A stretch of 64,000 nt of DNA from Abditibacteriaceae bacterium (GTDB taxonomy: Bacteria; Armatimonadota; Abditibacteriia; Abditibacteriales; Abditibacteriaceae). The position numbers were made by a program, and so were the translations under genes. The notes under the pieces were generated by a model, which did no database searches, was not told the DNA's origin, and worked only from the letters and a program-made list of their open reading frames with translations. Below, one piece after another: positions 34,111 to 42,296 of this stretch (position 1 is its first letter; the number at the start of each line of letters is the position of its first letter). Where the stretch lies: positions 37,080 to 101,079 of the forward strand of contig JAFAZH010000031.1 of NCBI GenBank assembly GCA_019239895.1, written 5' to 3'.

Positions 34111-34844
34111 AACCACTCATCCGCACCAGGCCGTTAGACCTCCAGTCGCAGGGCAAAAATACCCCACCGCGCCTCACCGTGGGAAGAGACGCCATCTCCC
34201 CTCCCACTGGGAGGGGTTGGGGGAGGGTCAACCCTCCTGCCGCAAAGGGCCGCTTACTGCCCGTCGGGTTTCTGGCGGTCGCCGCCGTGAATCTCGCCTG
34301 CTTGGTGGAATCCGTCCAGGCCGCTGCCCTGCAAAATGACCCCACTCCCAGCGCATCGGCTCCCAGTGTCGCGCCTCCGCTTAATCCAGTCCGTGCCACC
34401 GTCTACTTCTCACCACATGGCGGCTGCACTGCGGCGATTGTGCAAGCCATCGGCGCGGCCCGCCACAGCGTGCAAGTGCTGGCTTATGGTTTTACCTCGC
34501 GCCCGATTGCCCAGGCTCTATTGGCGGCCAAGGCGCGCGGCGTCAGCGTCACGGTGGTGCTGGACAAATCGAACCGGCACGCTCGCAGTAGCCAGGCCGC
34601 CTATCTGCATCTCAATGGCATTGAGCCACTATTAGACCATAACCATGCCATTGCGCACAACAAGGTGATGACCATAGATGAGCAGGAAGTCATCACGGGC
34701 AGTTTCAACTTCACGGTTGAAGCCGAAAATGACAACGCGGAGAACTTGCTCATCCTCCAGGACTGTGCCGCTTTAGCCGCCGCGTATGCCGCCAATATCG
34801 CCGTGCATGTGGCCCATGCGCGGACTTATGGGAGTGAATCATGA
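34107..34844 (+). CDS. Secreted phospholipase-D-family (Nuc-type) nuclease
   Basis: A 245-aa protein whose C-terminal ~150 residues form one PLD catalytic module. It shows SVQVLAYGFTSRPIAQAL, then the HxK motif in AIAHNKVMTIDEQEVITGS and SFNFT. With a single HKD motif it would work as a dimer and cleave DNA or a phosphodiester. Residues about 1-50 include a segment encoded by a palindromic REP-like repeat (34190-34239). A signal peptide-like stretch follows (LPVGFLAVAAVNLACLVESVQA), suggesting export. ATGA overlaps on both sides place it in a tight operon with the FN3 and capsid genes. Confidence 0.75.
   Translation: MKPLIRTRPLDLQSQGKNTPPRLTVGRDAISPPTGRGWGRVNPPAAKGRLLPVGFLAVAAVNLACLVESVQAAALQNDPTPSASAPSVAPPLNPVRATVYFSPHGGCTAAIVQAIGAARHSVQVLAYGFTSRPIAQALLAAKARGVSVTVVLDKSNRHARSSQAAYLHLNGIEPLLDHNHAIAHNKVMTIDEQEVITGSFNFTVEAENDNAENLLILQDCAALAAAYAANIAVHVAHARTYGSES
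34190..34239. repeat. REP-like palindrome inside the PLD reading frame
   Basis: CTCCCCTCCCACTGGGAGGG core followed by GTTGGGGGAGGGTCAACCC, resembling the CCCCTCC...GGAGGGG palindromes at 36880-36999 and 59391-59440. It is translated as ISPPTGRGWGRVNPP within the N terminus of the nuclease. Confidence 0.6.
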
Positions 34845-35863
34845 TTTCAACCACGCAACGCTACGACCCGACAACGCAGCAACTGGTCAACATCGCCACC
34901 GGAGTGCGCTCCGACCCCACGGTGCTGACGCGCATCTCCAGTGTAGGGCCGTTGCACAATGCCGCCTTAGCCGCAACGTTGGGCAGCCTGCCGAGCACTT
35001 ACCGCTACCTCGACCCGGCCACGGGCACTGAGTATCTGGAATATGTGGCGGGCCAGAGCGCCCAGCAAGTGGCCAACGCCCAAAACGCCCTCGTGGCGCG
35101 GGGCGCGATCTTCGGGCGGGTTTATCAACTGTGCCGCGATGCCACCACGACCCTCGACACGGTGCCCTATACCCGTGAGACAGCGTTTACTTACGATGCC
35201 GCTGCGGTGGCGCTGGGAGCCGCCGCCCCGCACGCGGCGTTTGCCCTGGTAGATGATACCGCACCAGTCAAGCGGGTAGCGGTAGATTACCCCTTGCCCA
35301 CACCGGTGCCCGCCGGACGCCGCGACTATGCCAATGCCATGCTACCCTGGATGGTGGAGTATGCGGTAGATTCTCAAATTATCAATGGCACTGGCGCGGG
35401 CGACAACCTGTTGGGCTTGCTGCACGCTGCCGGTCTGCAAGCGGGTGGCGTCTTCAACCAGGGTGCCGACACGCTAGCCGACCCGATTCCCCAGGCCATG
35501 CTACGCGCCATCAAAGCCCTCGAAAACGCTTCCGGCTATGCCGTCACGGGGATGGTGATGAACCCCCTCGACTGGGCCAACGTGTTAGCCGAGCGCACGG
35601 GCGATGGCGGTGCCAGCCAGGGCAATTACCTGCTGGGTTCATTGCAGTTTGAGGCCCCGCCAGTGCTGTGGTCGCGCGATGTGGTAGTGACGCCCGCTAT
35701 CGCCGCCAAGACGGTGCTGCTGGGCGCTTTCAAGAGCGATGCCACCTGTCACTGGAAGAAGCGCGTGACCACGAGCGAGGCCGGTGCCGTTATTACCTGC
35801 GACTGTGAACTCACCCTGACTATCGAGCGCGGCTACGCCTTCGCCAAAGTCGTGCTGCAATAA
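34841..35863 (+). CDS. HK97-fold phage major capsid-like protein
   Basis: A 340-aa protein. The central and C-terminal parts follow the HK97 capsid pattern: LPWMVEYAVDSQIINGTGAG then NLLGLLHAAGLQ (E-loop/A-domain junction of tailed-phage capsids), VTGMVMNPLDWANVL, and a C-terminal VVVTPAIAAKTVLLGAFKSD. No long N-terminal delta (scaffold) domain precedes it, and no prohead protease, portal or terminase gene is adjacent. It could be a capsid of a decayed or satellite phage, or a domesticated shell. It overlaps the PLD gene by 4 nt. Confidence 0.75.
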   Translation: MISTTQRYDPTTQQLVNIATGVRSDPTVLTRISSVGPLHNAALAATLGSLPSTYRYLDPATGTEYLEYVAGQSAQQVANAQNALVARGAIFGRVYQLCRDATTTLDTVPYTRETAFTYDAAAVALGAAAPHAAFALVDDTAPVKRVAVDYPLPTPVPAGRRDYANAMLPWMVEYAVDSQIINGTGAGDNLLGLLHAAGLQAGGVFNQGADTLADPIPQAMLRAIKALENASGYAVTGMVMNPLDWANVLAERTGDGGASQGNYLLGSLQFEAPPVLWSRDVVVTPAIAAKTVLLGAFKSDATCHWKKRVTTSEAGAVITCDCELTLTIERGYAFAKVVLQ

Positions 35864-35883
35864 TGCATCTGGTGAGGAATGGA

Positions 35884-36035
35884 GAAACCACAGAGACACA
35901 GAGGCACAGAGAGGGGAACGAGGATGGAAGATAGAAGATTAGGGATTGCCACAGTAAGTAGTTGTTGCGGCGCTTTATTTTCGATCCTCCATCCTCGATT
36001 CTCCATCCTCCAATAATCTCTGTGCCTCTGTGGTT
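35884..36035. repeat. Long inverted repeat between capsid and membrane-protein genes
   Basis: GAACCACAGAGGCACAGAGA-type arms: left about 35884-35913 (GAAACCACAGAGACACAGAG), right 36018-36035 (CTCTGTGCCTCTGTGGTTC). Inside them a second pair of GAGGATGGA / TCCATCCTC elements (35921-35940 with 35982-36010) pairs as well. It occupies almost the whole 204-nt gap. Confidence 0.7.
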
Positions 36036-36067
36036 CTAATTCTTAAGTCTATGTCTAAAGGTGATCT

Positions 36068-36454
36068 ATGCAACTACACCACATTGACTGGGGCCAATGG
36101 GCGGTCGTTGGCCCCCTCTTTAATACCTTCGTCATCGCGTTGGTCTGTTATGTGCTGACCTTCTTCAAGTGCAAGTTAGAGGAACTGCAAGCCAAAATTG
36201 AGCGGCAAGCATTAGTCGTCGCCGGGGATCGCCGCCAGGATAGATTGAATGCACCAACAGACAGTCCACCAGCAAGCCGTCTGCCAGGCTGTCAGGAACG
36301 GCGCGGCCCGGAGCCAGGCCGACGACAAGCTGATAGGCTGCGCGCTCAATGGCAACAGCCAATGCAGGCGTCAGTGCCGCCGACCGAGATAGCAGCATTA
36401 GGAATAGCAACGGGTGCAACCACCAGGGAGACAGATCATGAACCCAACGACTAA
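36068..36454 (+). CDS. Small membrane protein, holin-like
   Basis: A 128-aa protein with one clear transmembrane segment near the N terminus (VVGPLFNTFVIALVCYVLTF) and a charged helix (KCKLEELQAKIERQ). The remaining ~70 residues are basic, Pro-rich and low-complexity. Size, topology and position before a hydrolase gene are those of a holin or spanin-like protein, but there is no family signature. The C-terminal half may be out of frame or neutral sequence. Confidence 0.45.
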   Translation: MQLHHIDWGQWAVVGPLFNTFVIALVCYVLTFFKCKLEELQAKIERQALVVAGDRRQDRLNAPTDSPPASRLPGCQERRGPEPGRRQADRLRAQWQQPMQASVPPTEIAALGIATGATTRETDHEPND

Positions 36455-36863
36455 TCAGACTATTAACCAGAGAATTAACGATGCCGCCGTGCATGGTATT
36501 AGCGCGAGCGGCTTTGACACCCGGCCCCACCACTGCCAGAAGTGGGTGCGCCAGGTGGTGCAAAGTGTGGCGGGCAGCCAGTATGACGAGTTTTGGCAGG
36601 CCACCGCGCGGGCCACCGCCTTAGCCTTCCTCGACGATGGCCGCTTTGTAGTGCCCCTCGACCACGGCAGTTTACCCGGCGATTTGCTCTATAAACTCAA
36701 TGGCAGTGGCGGCGATGGTCACGTCGGCATCCGCGTGCGGGGCAACCAGGTCGCCGAAAACGCCAGTTGCCACTGGAACAGCGAAGCCGAACATCCTGAC
36801 GCCAGAGGCTACCGCACCTTAGTCGAGTTCGGCCACTACGATGTCGTCGTGCGGCTACCGTAA
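36438..36863 (+). CDS. Putative NlpC/P60- or CHAP-like cysteine peptidase (endolysin candidate)
   Basis: A 141-aa protein starting at ATG 36438, preceded by AGGGAGA; an upstream in-frame ATG at 36414 is less likely. A Cys in HHCQKWVRQVVQSV at the start of a helix, then PLDHGSLPGDLLYKLNG and a GGDGHVGIRV strand carrying His, match the Cys...GD-L...HVGI order of papain-like NlpC/P60 and CHAP endopeptidases. It probably cleaves peptidoglycan. The start lies within the end of the membrane-protein gene. Confidence 0.6.
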   Translation: MNPTTNQTINQRINDAAVHGISASGFDTRPHHCQKWVRQVVQSVAGSQYDEFWQATARATALAFLDDGRFVVPLDHGSLPGDLLYKLNGSGGDGHVGIRVRGNQVAENASCHWNSEAEHPDARGYRTLVEFGHYDVVVRLP

Positions 36864-36879
36864 AGTGGTTGTTTTTGAC

Positions 36880-36999
36880 CCCCTCCTAACCTCCCCCTTA
36901 ATAACCGGGGAAGGGAGCGTGGGCCAACCGATTACCTAGTGTGCATGAGAATGTGACCTAAGTCCCTCCCCTTATCGTTAAGGGGGAAGTTAGGAGGGG
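36880..36999. repeat. REP-like inverted repeat at the right edge of the island
   Basis: Arms 36880-36916 and 36963-36999, about 37 nt each, complementary with few mismatches (CCCCTCCTAACCTCCCCCTT against AAGGGGGAAGTTAGGAGGGG). Related palindromes lie at 34190 and 59391. Confidence 0.75.
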
Positions 37000-37042
37000 T
37001 GCGAAGCGTGCCATAATACCCTGCAACAGTAATTAGAAACGA

Positions 37043-37090
37043 GCAACAAGAAAAGAGTCGAGTGAACTTTGTCCCTCCGCTCTTTTTGCT
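37043..37090 (+). terminator. Rho-independent-like terminator
   Basis: AAAAGAG-TC-GAG ... CTC-CG-CTCTTTTT hairpin (arms 37051-37062 and 37075-37086) with a short T run. It shares AGAAAAGAGTCGAG with the terminator at 12283. The rest of the 569-nt gap (to 37432) shows nothing clear. Confidence 0.6.
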
Positions 37091-37432
37091 TTGACAATGC
37101 TCTGTATGCTATACTTTGGCTGTTTTGGTAGTGGAAAGAGTAGCTTTGTTGGACTTAATGGTAGCTTAATCCAATGTGCGTTGCCACTATTCATGATGCT
37201 TGGTAAAATGAAACGACAGAGATCGTTTTGTAGTCTCGTACTGCAAAATTAGTGAGCATGAATCATCCTGCGACATGTCGTAAATAGTTAGTTAACGTTT
37301 ACTGTCTTCACGTTACTGTAATTCCTTCCAAGTCGAAGTAAATTACCAGTTCTGCTTTGACGCTGCTCATTATGGTCTAACATTTATACTGGTCGGAACG
37401 CATCAATTAGTACGCATTAATCAGATAGTAGA

Positions 37433-38416
37433 ATGAGAATTTTCGGGACCATAGAGGTATTACGTAGCATAACTGTGCTCAAAATTATGGAGGACAAGCT
37501 GAATTTGGGAACGGATCAAATAGATCAGAGTAGCACAGCGGCTCGCGTAGTAAGTCCAACAACAATTAGTTCCACTCAAGAAGCCCCAGCCTATCAGCCT
37601 CACACCATGCGCATCCAGCCCTCTAAGGGTTGGGTCTCCCTGAAACTGGACGAGTTGTGGGAATATCGAGAATTACTCTATTTCCTGACTTGGCGCGACA
37701 TAAAAGTGCGCTATAAGCAAACGGCCTTGGGAGCGGCCTGGGCTATCATTCAACCATTCTTCACTATGGTTGTGTTCAGTCTCTTTTTTGGGCGATTAGC
37801 AAAAGTGCCATCCGATGGTGTCCCCTACCCCATTTTTAGTTATGCGGCTCTTGTGCCCTGGACTTTCTTTGCTAATGGACTTGGAAACTCCGCAAATAGC
37901 TTAGTAGGGAGTGCCAATCTTATTACCAAAGTTTATTTTCCACGTCTTACTATTCCAATTGCGACGGTGCTATCAGGAGTAATAGATTTTGCCCTGGCCT
38001 TTGTTGTTCTCATAGGAATGATGCTGTATTATGGGATGGTGCCGACCATTAACATTGTATGGCTGCCGTTCTTCCTTTTGCTGGCCCTAGTTACTTCTCT
38101 CGGCGTTGGACTCTGGCTCTCCGCCTTGAACGTGGAATTCCGCGATGTCCGCTATGTCGTCCCCTTTATTACCCAACTCTGGATGTTTGCTACCCCGGTA
38201 GCTTATTCTAGCCATTTGCTCTCCGAACCGTGGCGGACTTTTTATGGACTTAACCCAATGGTGGGTGTAGTGGAGGGATTTAGATGGGCACTATTAGGCA
38301 CAAGTAACCGGCCAGGGTTGATGATCGCCGTATCTTCGCTGGCTGCTATATTAATCCTGCTAAGCGGGGCCTACTATTTTCGTCGTATGGAAAAGACGTT
38401 TGCAGATATTGTATAA
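37433..38416 (+). CDS. ABC-2 type polysaccharide export permease (Wzm-like)
   Basis: A 327-aa integral membrane protein with a cytoplasmic N terminus and six hydrophobic segments. The family's amphipathic start (WEYRELLYFLTWRDIKVRYK), GAAWAIIQPFFTMVVFSLFF and the C-terminal LNPMVGVVEGFRWALLG are typical of Wzm/TagG/KpsM. It pairs with the ATPase encoded 9 nt downstream to export an undecaprenol-linked glycan. The N-terminal ~50 residues are unlike the family and may be partly untranslated: ATG 37487 is an alternative start; no RBS decides. Confidence 0.9.
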   Translation: MRIFGTIEVLRSITVLKIMEDKLNLGTDQIDQSSTAARVVSPTTISSTQEAPAYQPHTMRIQPSKGWVSLKLDELWEYRELLYFLTWRDIKVRYKQTALGAAWAIIQPFFTMVVFSLFFGRLAKVPSDGVPYPIFSYAALVPWTFFANGLGNSANSLVGSANLITKVYFPRLTIPIATVLSGVIDFALAFVVLIGMMLYYGMVPTINIVWLPFFLLLALVTSLGVGLWLSALNVEFRDVRYVVPFITQLWMFATPVAYSSHLLSEPWRTFYGLNPMVGVVEGFRWALLGTSNRPGLMIAVSSLAAILILLSGAYYFRRMEKTFADIV

Positions 38417-38425
38417 GACATCATC

Positions 38426-39742
38426 ATGAGTGATATAGTGGTTAAAGTGGAAGGGTTAGGTAAGCAATATCACATTGGTGGACCGCAGGAAAGATATAAA
38501 ACAATGCGGGACACTCTGACCAATGCTGCATTATATCCTATGCGGGTGATGCAATCTTTGTCAGGGTCTCGGCACTCTAATGGTAATGGAAGGAATAGTG
38601 AATCTTTCTGGGCACTTAAGGATGTATCTTTTGAGATTGGGCGCGGCGAAGTTGTAGGAGTAATTGGCCGCAATGGTGCGGGTAAGAGTACTTTGTTGAA
38701 GGTTCTCTCTCGCATCACAGAGCCAACCACGGGTTACATTGATGTCTATGGTAACGTAGGTTCACTTCTGGAAGTGGGAACTGGTTTTCACCCTGAGCTT
38801 ACTGGACGCGAGAATATCTATCTAAATGGCGCTATCTTAGGGATGCCAAGAACCGAGGTGGAACGCAACTTTGATGAAATTGTAGAATTTGCTGAAGTTC
38901 AAAGATTCCTTGATACACCCGTAAAGAGATATTCTAGCGGTATGTACATGCGTTTGGCCTTTGCAGTAGCAGTTCATATGAAACCAGAAGTCCTTGTCAT
39001 AGATGAAGTCTTGGCAGTTGGAGACGCTGAATTTCAAAAGAAGTGTTTCAACAAAATGCAAGAGGTAAGCCGCGGTGGTCGGACAATTCTTTTCGTTAGC
39101 CACAATATGGCGGCTATTCGGAGCATCTGCAATCGTGGTTTAATTATGCAAAGTGGACGGCTCATAGAACAAGGCGATATAAATTCTGTAGTGGACACCT
39201 ATCTTGCACAAACGAACCAGCAACAGGTTCAGCAAATCAACTGTGAAACCAATAGCTTCAAAGTCGACGAAGTGCAAATATATGCCACTTACGGTTCTGT
39301 CATCAAGACTTTCGATTCGGTTGAAATCAGAGTCAAATTTACTGCCAAAATGGATATTCTTGATCCGGGTCTGTACGTGGGCATCTTGACGTTCGATTAC
39401 CAGAGAGTGGCTGGTTTAGATTTCAAGGATTTCAGTTCAGTTTCATCCATTAAAGCTGGGGAGCAAGCCGAATTAGGCTTCTCCATCGCTGAACTGCCGC
39501 TTTTGCCAGGCACCTATCAGCTTGAAGTCTATTTAAAAGACATGGCATCCTTGGCTATTGAACTGATCCCCACCACTTTCCCCTTCGATATTGTTGAAAC
39601 TCCAGTTTATGGAAGCCGTAAGCTTGAAAGTTGGAATGGATATGTGGGCTTAAAAGTGTATCCTTATGTTCTTTCTAATAAACCCGTTGGATCAGTGACA
39701 GCACAAGAGACGTTACGGGGCAAAGGAGAGACAACAAAATGA
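38426..39742 (+). CDS. ABC polysaccharide exporter ATPase with Wzt-type C-terminal domain
   Basis: 438 aa. ATPase domain: Walker A GVIGRNGAGKSTLLK (about 77-91), signature YSSGMYMRLAFA (about 168), Walker B VLVIDEVLAVGDAEFQ (about 189). A ~170-residue C-terminal beta domain (from about 265) corresponds to the Wzt carbohydrate-binding domain, which recognises a modified chain end. Known Wzt proteins read terminal methyl or similar caps, which fits the many methyltransferases downstream. It overlaps the next gene by 4 nt. Confidence 0.92.
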   Translation: MSDIVVKVEGLGKQYHIGGPQERYKTMRDTLTNAALYPMRVMQSLSGSRHSNGNGRNSESFWALKDVSFEIGRGEVVGVIGRNGAGKSTLLKVLSRITEPTTGYIDVYGNVGSLLEVGTGFHPELTGRENIYLNGAILGMPRTEVERNFDEIVEFAEVQRFLDTPVKRYSSGMYMRLAFAVAVHMKPEVLVIDEVLAVGDAEFQKKCFNKMQEVSRGGRTILFVSHNMAAIRSICNRGLIMQSGRLIEQGDINSVVDTYLAQTNQQQVQQINCETNSFKVDEVQIYATYGSVIKTFDSVEIRVKFTAKMDILDPGLYVGILTFDYQRVAGLDFKDFSSVSSIKAGEQAELGFSIAELPLLPGTYQLEVYLKDMASLAIELIPTTFPFDIVETPVYGSRKLESWNGYVGLKVYPYVLSNKPVGSVTAQETLRGKGETTK

Positions 39743-40446
39743 ATCTGCGAAAACTCCGTGAACCTCTGCGCCCTCTGAAAAGAGCGACTCAGCATGTTAC
39801 CCGCATGATTGTGCCACCGACGGAACGGGCTACTAACCCTTTTGCAACGCACTTGCCCATATTAATTGGAATTGCACGTTTAATTCCGATACGACGCGTC
39901 CTAGAACTTGGCAGCGGGCAATACAGCACCTTGACTTTTCTGGATCGCACGGTCTTTCCCAATCTAGAAGTTTTGACTTCGTTTGAAGACGATGCAGTGT
40001 GGATGCAGAAAGTGGCAACAATGACGGACGATCCACGGCTGACTTTAAATTATTCTGAGCGGCCTTTAAGCGATGTAATTGCCGATGCATCTATCCTTTC
40101 GTCAATGGAATATGATCTTGTCTTCGTTGACAACTCTATGACTTCGGAAAAGCGCGCTGCCACAATTTCAGAGGTGGCTCGGAGGTGTAAAGGCAAAAGT
40201 CAGACTACTGTTCTCATACACGATTATGAGTGTCTCGCCTATCGTCACGCTGCTAAGTCGTTGCGGCATCGGGTCACCTTTACTGCGTATACTCCCCAGA
40301 CTGGCGTCTTGTGGCAGCAAGCCAACTTAGATACAGGTTGTTTGAGACGCTTAAATATTCTCATCAAGCATCATGCTAAAAGCGTGGCACCAGATGATTT
40401 AGAAAGTTGGAGTGAGATTATTCAGAACAGTGATTGGCATCATTAA
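39739..40446 (+). CDS. SAM-dependent methyltransferase-like protein
   Basis: 235 aa with a class I Rossmann start (RVLELGSGQYSTLTFLDR, about residues 54-71) and an acidic motif-II-like LTSFEDDAVW. DLVFVDNSMTSEKRAATI and TVLIHDYECLAYRHAA follow. Probably an O-methyltransferase for the polysaccharide, possibly placing the terminal cap read by the preceding Wzt. Excellent RBS (AAAGGAGAGA) and ATGA overlap with the ATPase gene. Confidence 0.7.
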   Translation: MNLRKLREPLRPLKRATQHVTRMIVPPTERATNPFATHLPILIGIARLIPIRRVLELGSGQYSTLTFLDRTVFPNLEVLTSFEDDAVWMQKVATMTDDPRLTLNYSERPLSDVIADASILSSMEYDLVFVDNSMTSEKRAATISEVARRCKGKSQTTVLIHDYECLAYRHAAKSLRHRVTFTAYTPQTGVLWQQANLDTGCLRRLNILIKHHAKSVAPDDLESWSEIIQNSDWHH

Positions 40447-40488
40447 TTGGCTGAATAGCCTCTCTAAAATTGACGTGGAGGATTATTA

Positions 40489-41283
40489 GTGGCATCATCG
40501 GAACAGGATATTGTACGCGCTCGCAGTTTTCATCGGGCATGGTATCGGGTACCCCCAAGTCTGCGACGTATAGCAGGGAGATTTTTAAACCGGGTTGGTG
40601 TGAGTGGATGGATATCAAATTGGATGCGCGATACACCGCAGACCAAAGACTTCTTCACAATGACTCCGGAAACACCGCCCGCAATTTTAAAATGTTTACA
40701 ACAAGTAGCCGTTGAGGGTTCACTCGGCGATTACTATGAGTTCGGCATGTACCGAGGTTACACATTTTGGTATGCACAAAGATCGGCCAATAAGCTCGGT
40801 CTGAAACTAAATTTTTATGGTTTTGACTCTTTTCAAGGTGTGCCGCAACCTGAACCGGATGAAGTTAACGAGTTTAAAAAGGGTGATTATGCTTGTAGTA
40901 GAGAGCAAGTCGAACGACATCTAAGAATGGCAGGTGGAGTAGATTGGACACGGACTCACTTAATAGAAGGATTCTACGAGAACTCGCTACAACCAGCGTT
41001 AAAAGCTCAACTCAACATGGGACCAGTAGCAGTCGCGTTGATTGACTGTGACTTGTACCAGTCTACTTTGCATGTGCTGCGATTTCTGGATTCGCTCCTA
41101 CAGGACGGCTCGATTCTGATGTTCGACGATTGGAACTGTTTTAATCAATCGGATGAACAGGGTGAGCGACGTGCTTTTCGTGAATTTCTAGAACAGCATC
41201 CACAATGGCGCAGTGAGTCCTTCGTTAGCTTCGGTTGGCATGGACAATCATTCGTTTTGAGACAAAATAACAAAGGGGAGTAG
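40489..41283 (+). CDS. TylF/MycF-family O-methyltransferase
   Basis: 264 aa, GTG start 7 nt after GGAGGAT. It has the TylF pattern: GDYYEFGMYRGYTFWYAQR (SAM site), FYGFDSFQGVP, a metal-binding DCDLYQSTLHVL and SILMFDDWNCF. TylF-type enzymes methylate hydroxyls of deoxysugars in a Mg-dependent way, so a deoxyhexose of this polymer is a likely substrate. Confidence 0.85.
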   Translation: MASSEQDIVRARSFHRAWYRVPPSLRRIAGRFLNRVGVSGWISNWMRDTPQTKDFFTMTPETPPAILKCLQQVAVEGSLGDYYEFGMYRGYTFWYAQRSANKLGLKLNFYGFDSFQGVPQPEPDEVNEFKKGDYACSREQVERHLRMAGGVDWTRTHLIEGFYENSLQPALKAQLNMGPVAVALIDCDLYQSTLHVLRFLDSLLQDGSILMFDDWNCFNQSDEQGERRAFREFLEQHPQWRSESFVSFGWHGQSFVLRQNNKGE

Positions 41284-41316
41284 AAGCCAACTTGAATGGC
41301 TGATGTGGGGACAAAT

Positions 41317-42294
41317 ATGAAAATTCTTGTAACTGGCGGTTTAGGCACCATAGGCTCAGGTTTGCTCAAAGAACTACGCTCACGCGGGCATCACGTCGTT
41401 TCATGTGATGTGTCCCATCAACCTGATGAAGTAGGTTTTAGCCTTGGCACTGATGTCGAGGTTCCACTTTATGCTCGGTGTAATATCGGGGAGTTTCGTC
41501 AGATTGAGCGGGTTATAGAGGAGATGGGGCCGTTTGATTATGTCTACAACTGTGCGGCTGAGTTTGGACGCTGGAATGGTGAAGATTTCTACGAGACTCT
41601 GTGGAATACCAATGCCATTGGGACCAAAAATATCATTCGTTTGCAAGAACGACTCAGATTCAAGCTGATCCATTTCTCGTCGTCTGAAGTTTACGGTGAT
41701 TGGCCAGATATTATGGTTGAAACGGTTATGGACGAATACGAGATTAAACAGCTAAACGACTACGCGATGAGCAAATGGGTGAATGAAATGCAAATACGAA
41801 ACTCCGGTTTGCAATATGGGACGGAGAGCGTAGTAGTGCGCTTGTTCAATACTTATGGCCCAGGTGAGTATTACAGCCCCTATCGTTCCGTGAATTGCCG
41901 CTTTCTGTATTGTGCTTTGCATAGTCTGCCCTGGACTGTGTTTCGCGGTCATTCCCGCACTTCAACTTATTTAGCCGATACAGTTCGGACAGTAGCAAAT
42001 ATTACCAACAATTTTAAGTCTGGAGAAACTTATAATATTGGCGGCAACAGCTTGCATTCAATAGAAGAGTTGTCCGATGTCATATTAAAAATCACTGGCG
42101 CTGATTCATCTTTAGTGCAGTATCGTGAATCAGAGATTTTAACTACAAAAAGCAAACGTGTGGACACATCTAAATCTGTCCGAGACTTGGATCATAGTAA
42201 TAGCTATAGTTTGGAAGAAGGTATGCGACTCACCTGTAATTGGATGCGGCGCACCTATAATTTCTTAGAGGCTACAGAATCCATTCCGAAATAA
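41317..42294 (+). CDS. NAD-dependent epimerase/dehydratase (extended SDR)
   Basis: About 325 aa from ATG 41317, which has GGGGA upstream (the frame is open from 41296). NAD-binding LVTGGLGTIGSGLLKEL, active-site HFSSSEVYGDW and YAMSK (Y-x3-K), RLFNTYGPGEYYSPYR and YNIGGN further on. It makes or modifies a nucleotide sugar for the locus; epimerase against dehydratase cannot be decided. Confidence 0.85.
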   Translation: MKILVTGGLGTIGSGLLKELRSRGHHVVSCDVSHQPDEVGFSLGTDVEVPLYARCNIGEFRQIERVIEEMGPFDYVYNCAAEFGRWNGEDFYETLWNTNAIGTKNIIRLQERLRFKLIHFSSSEVYGDWPDIMVETVMDEYEIKQLNDYAMSKWVNEMQIRNSGLQYGTESVVVRLFNTYGPGEYYSPYRSVNCRFLYCALHSLPWTVFRGHSRTSTYLADTVRTVANITNNFKSGETYNIGGNSLHSIEELSDVILKITGADSSLVQYRESEILTTKSKRVDTSKSVRDLDHSNSYSLEEGMRLTCNWMRRTYNFLEATESIPK

Positions 42295-42296
42295 CT

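Larger units (their letters stand above)
26108..36999. mobile_element. Composite phage-derived island (outer limits approximate)
   Basis: Phage-type genes lie in two GC-rich blocks. 26125-29650 carries replication and regulation: winged-helix protein, helicase, S24 repressor and one orphan. 33499-36863 carries structure and lysis: FN3 protein, PLD nuclease, HK97-fold shell, membrane protein and cysteine-peptidase-like protein. The middle holds IS982 remnants, a glycosyltransferase, a deacetylase and a truncated second copy of the winged-helix gene. Heptad GGTAGTC-type repeats occur in gaps of both blocks and tie them together. No integrase, terminase, portal or tail gene and no flanking direct repeat were found. 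Borders are set by the winged-helix repeat on the left and the palindrome pair on the right. Confidence 0.55.

Noticed and set aside
34841..35863. Encapsulin as an alternative to phage capsid
   Set aside because: Motifs fit tailed-phage capsids better and no encapsulated ferritin/peroxidase-type cargo gene is adjacent. Kept only as a remote option.
36165..36563. 132-aa minus-strand ORF across the holin-like and peptidase genes
   Set aside because: Shadow of two plus-strand genes; no RBS or family features.
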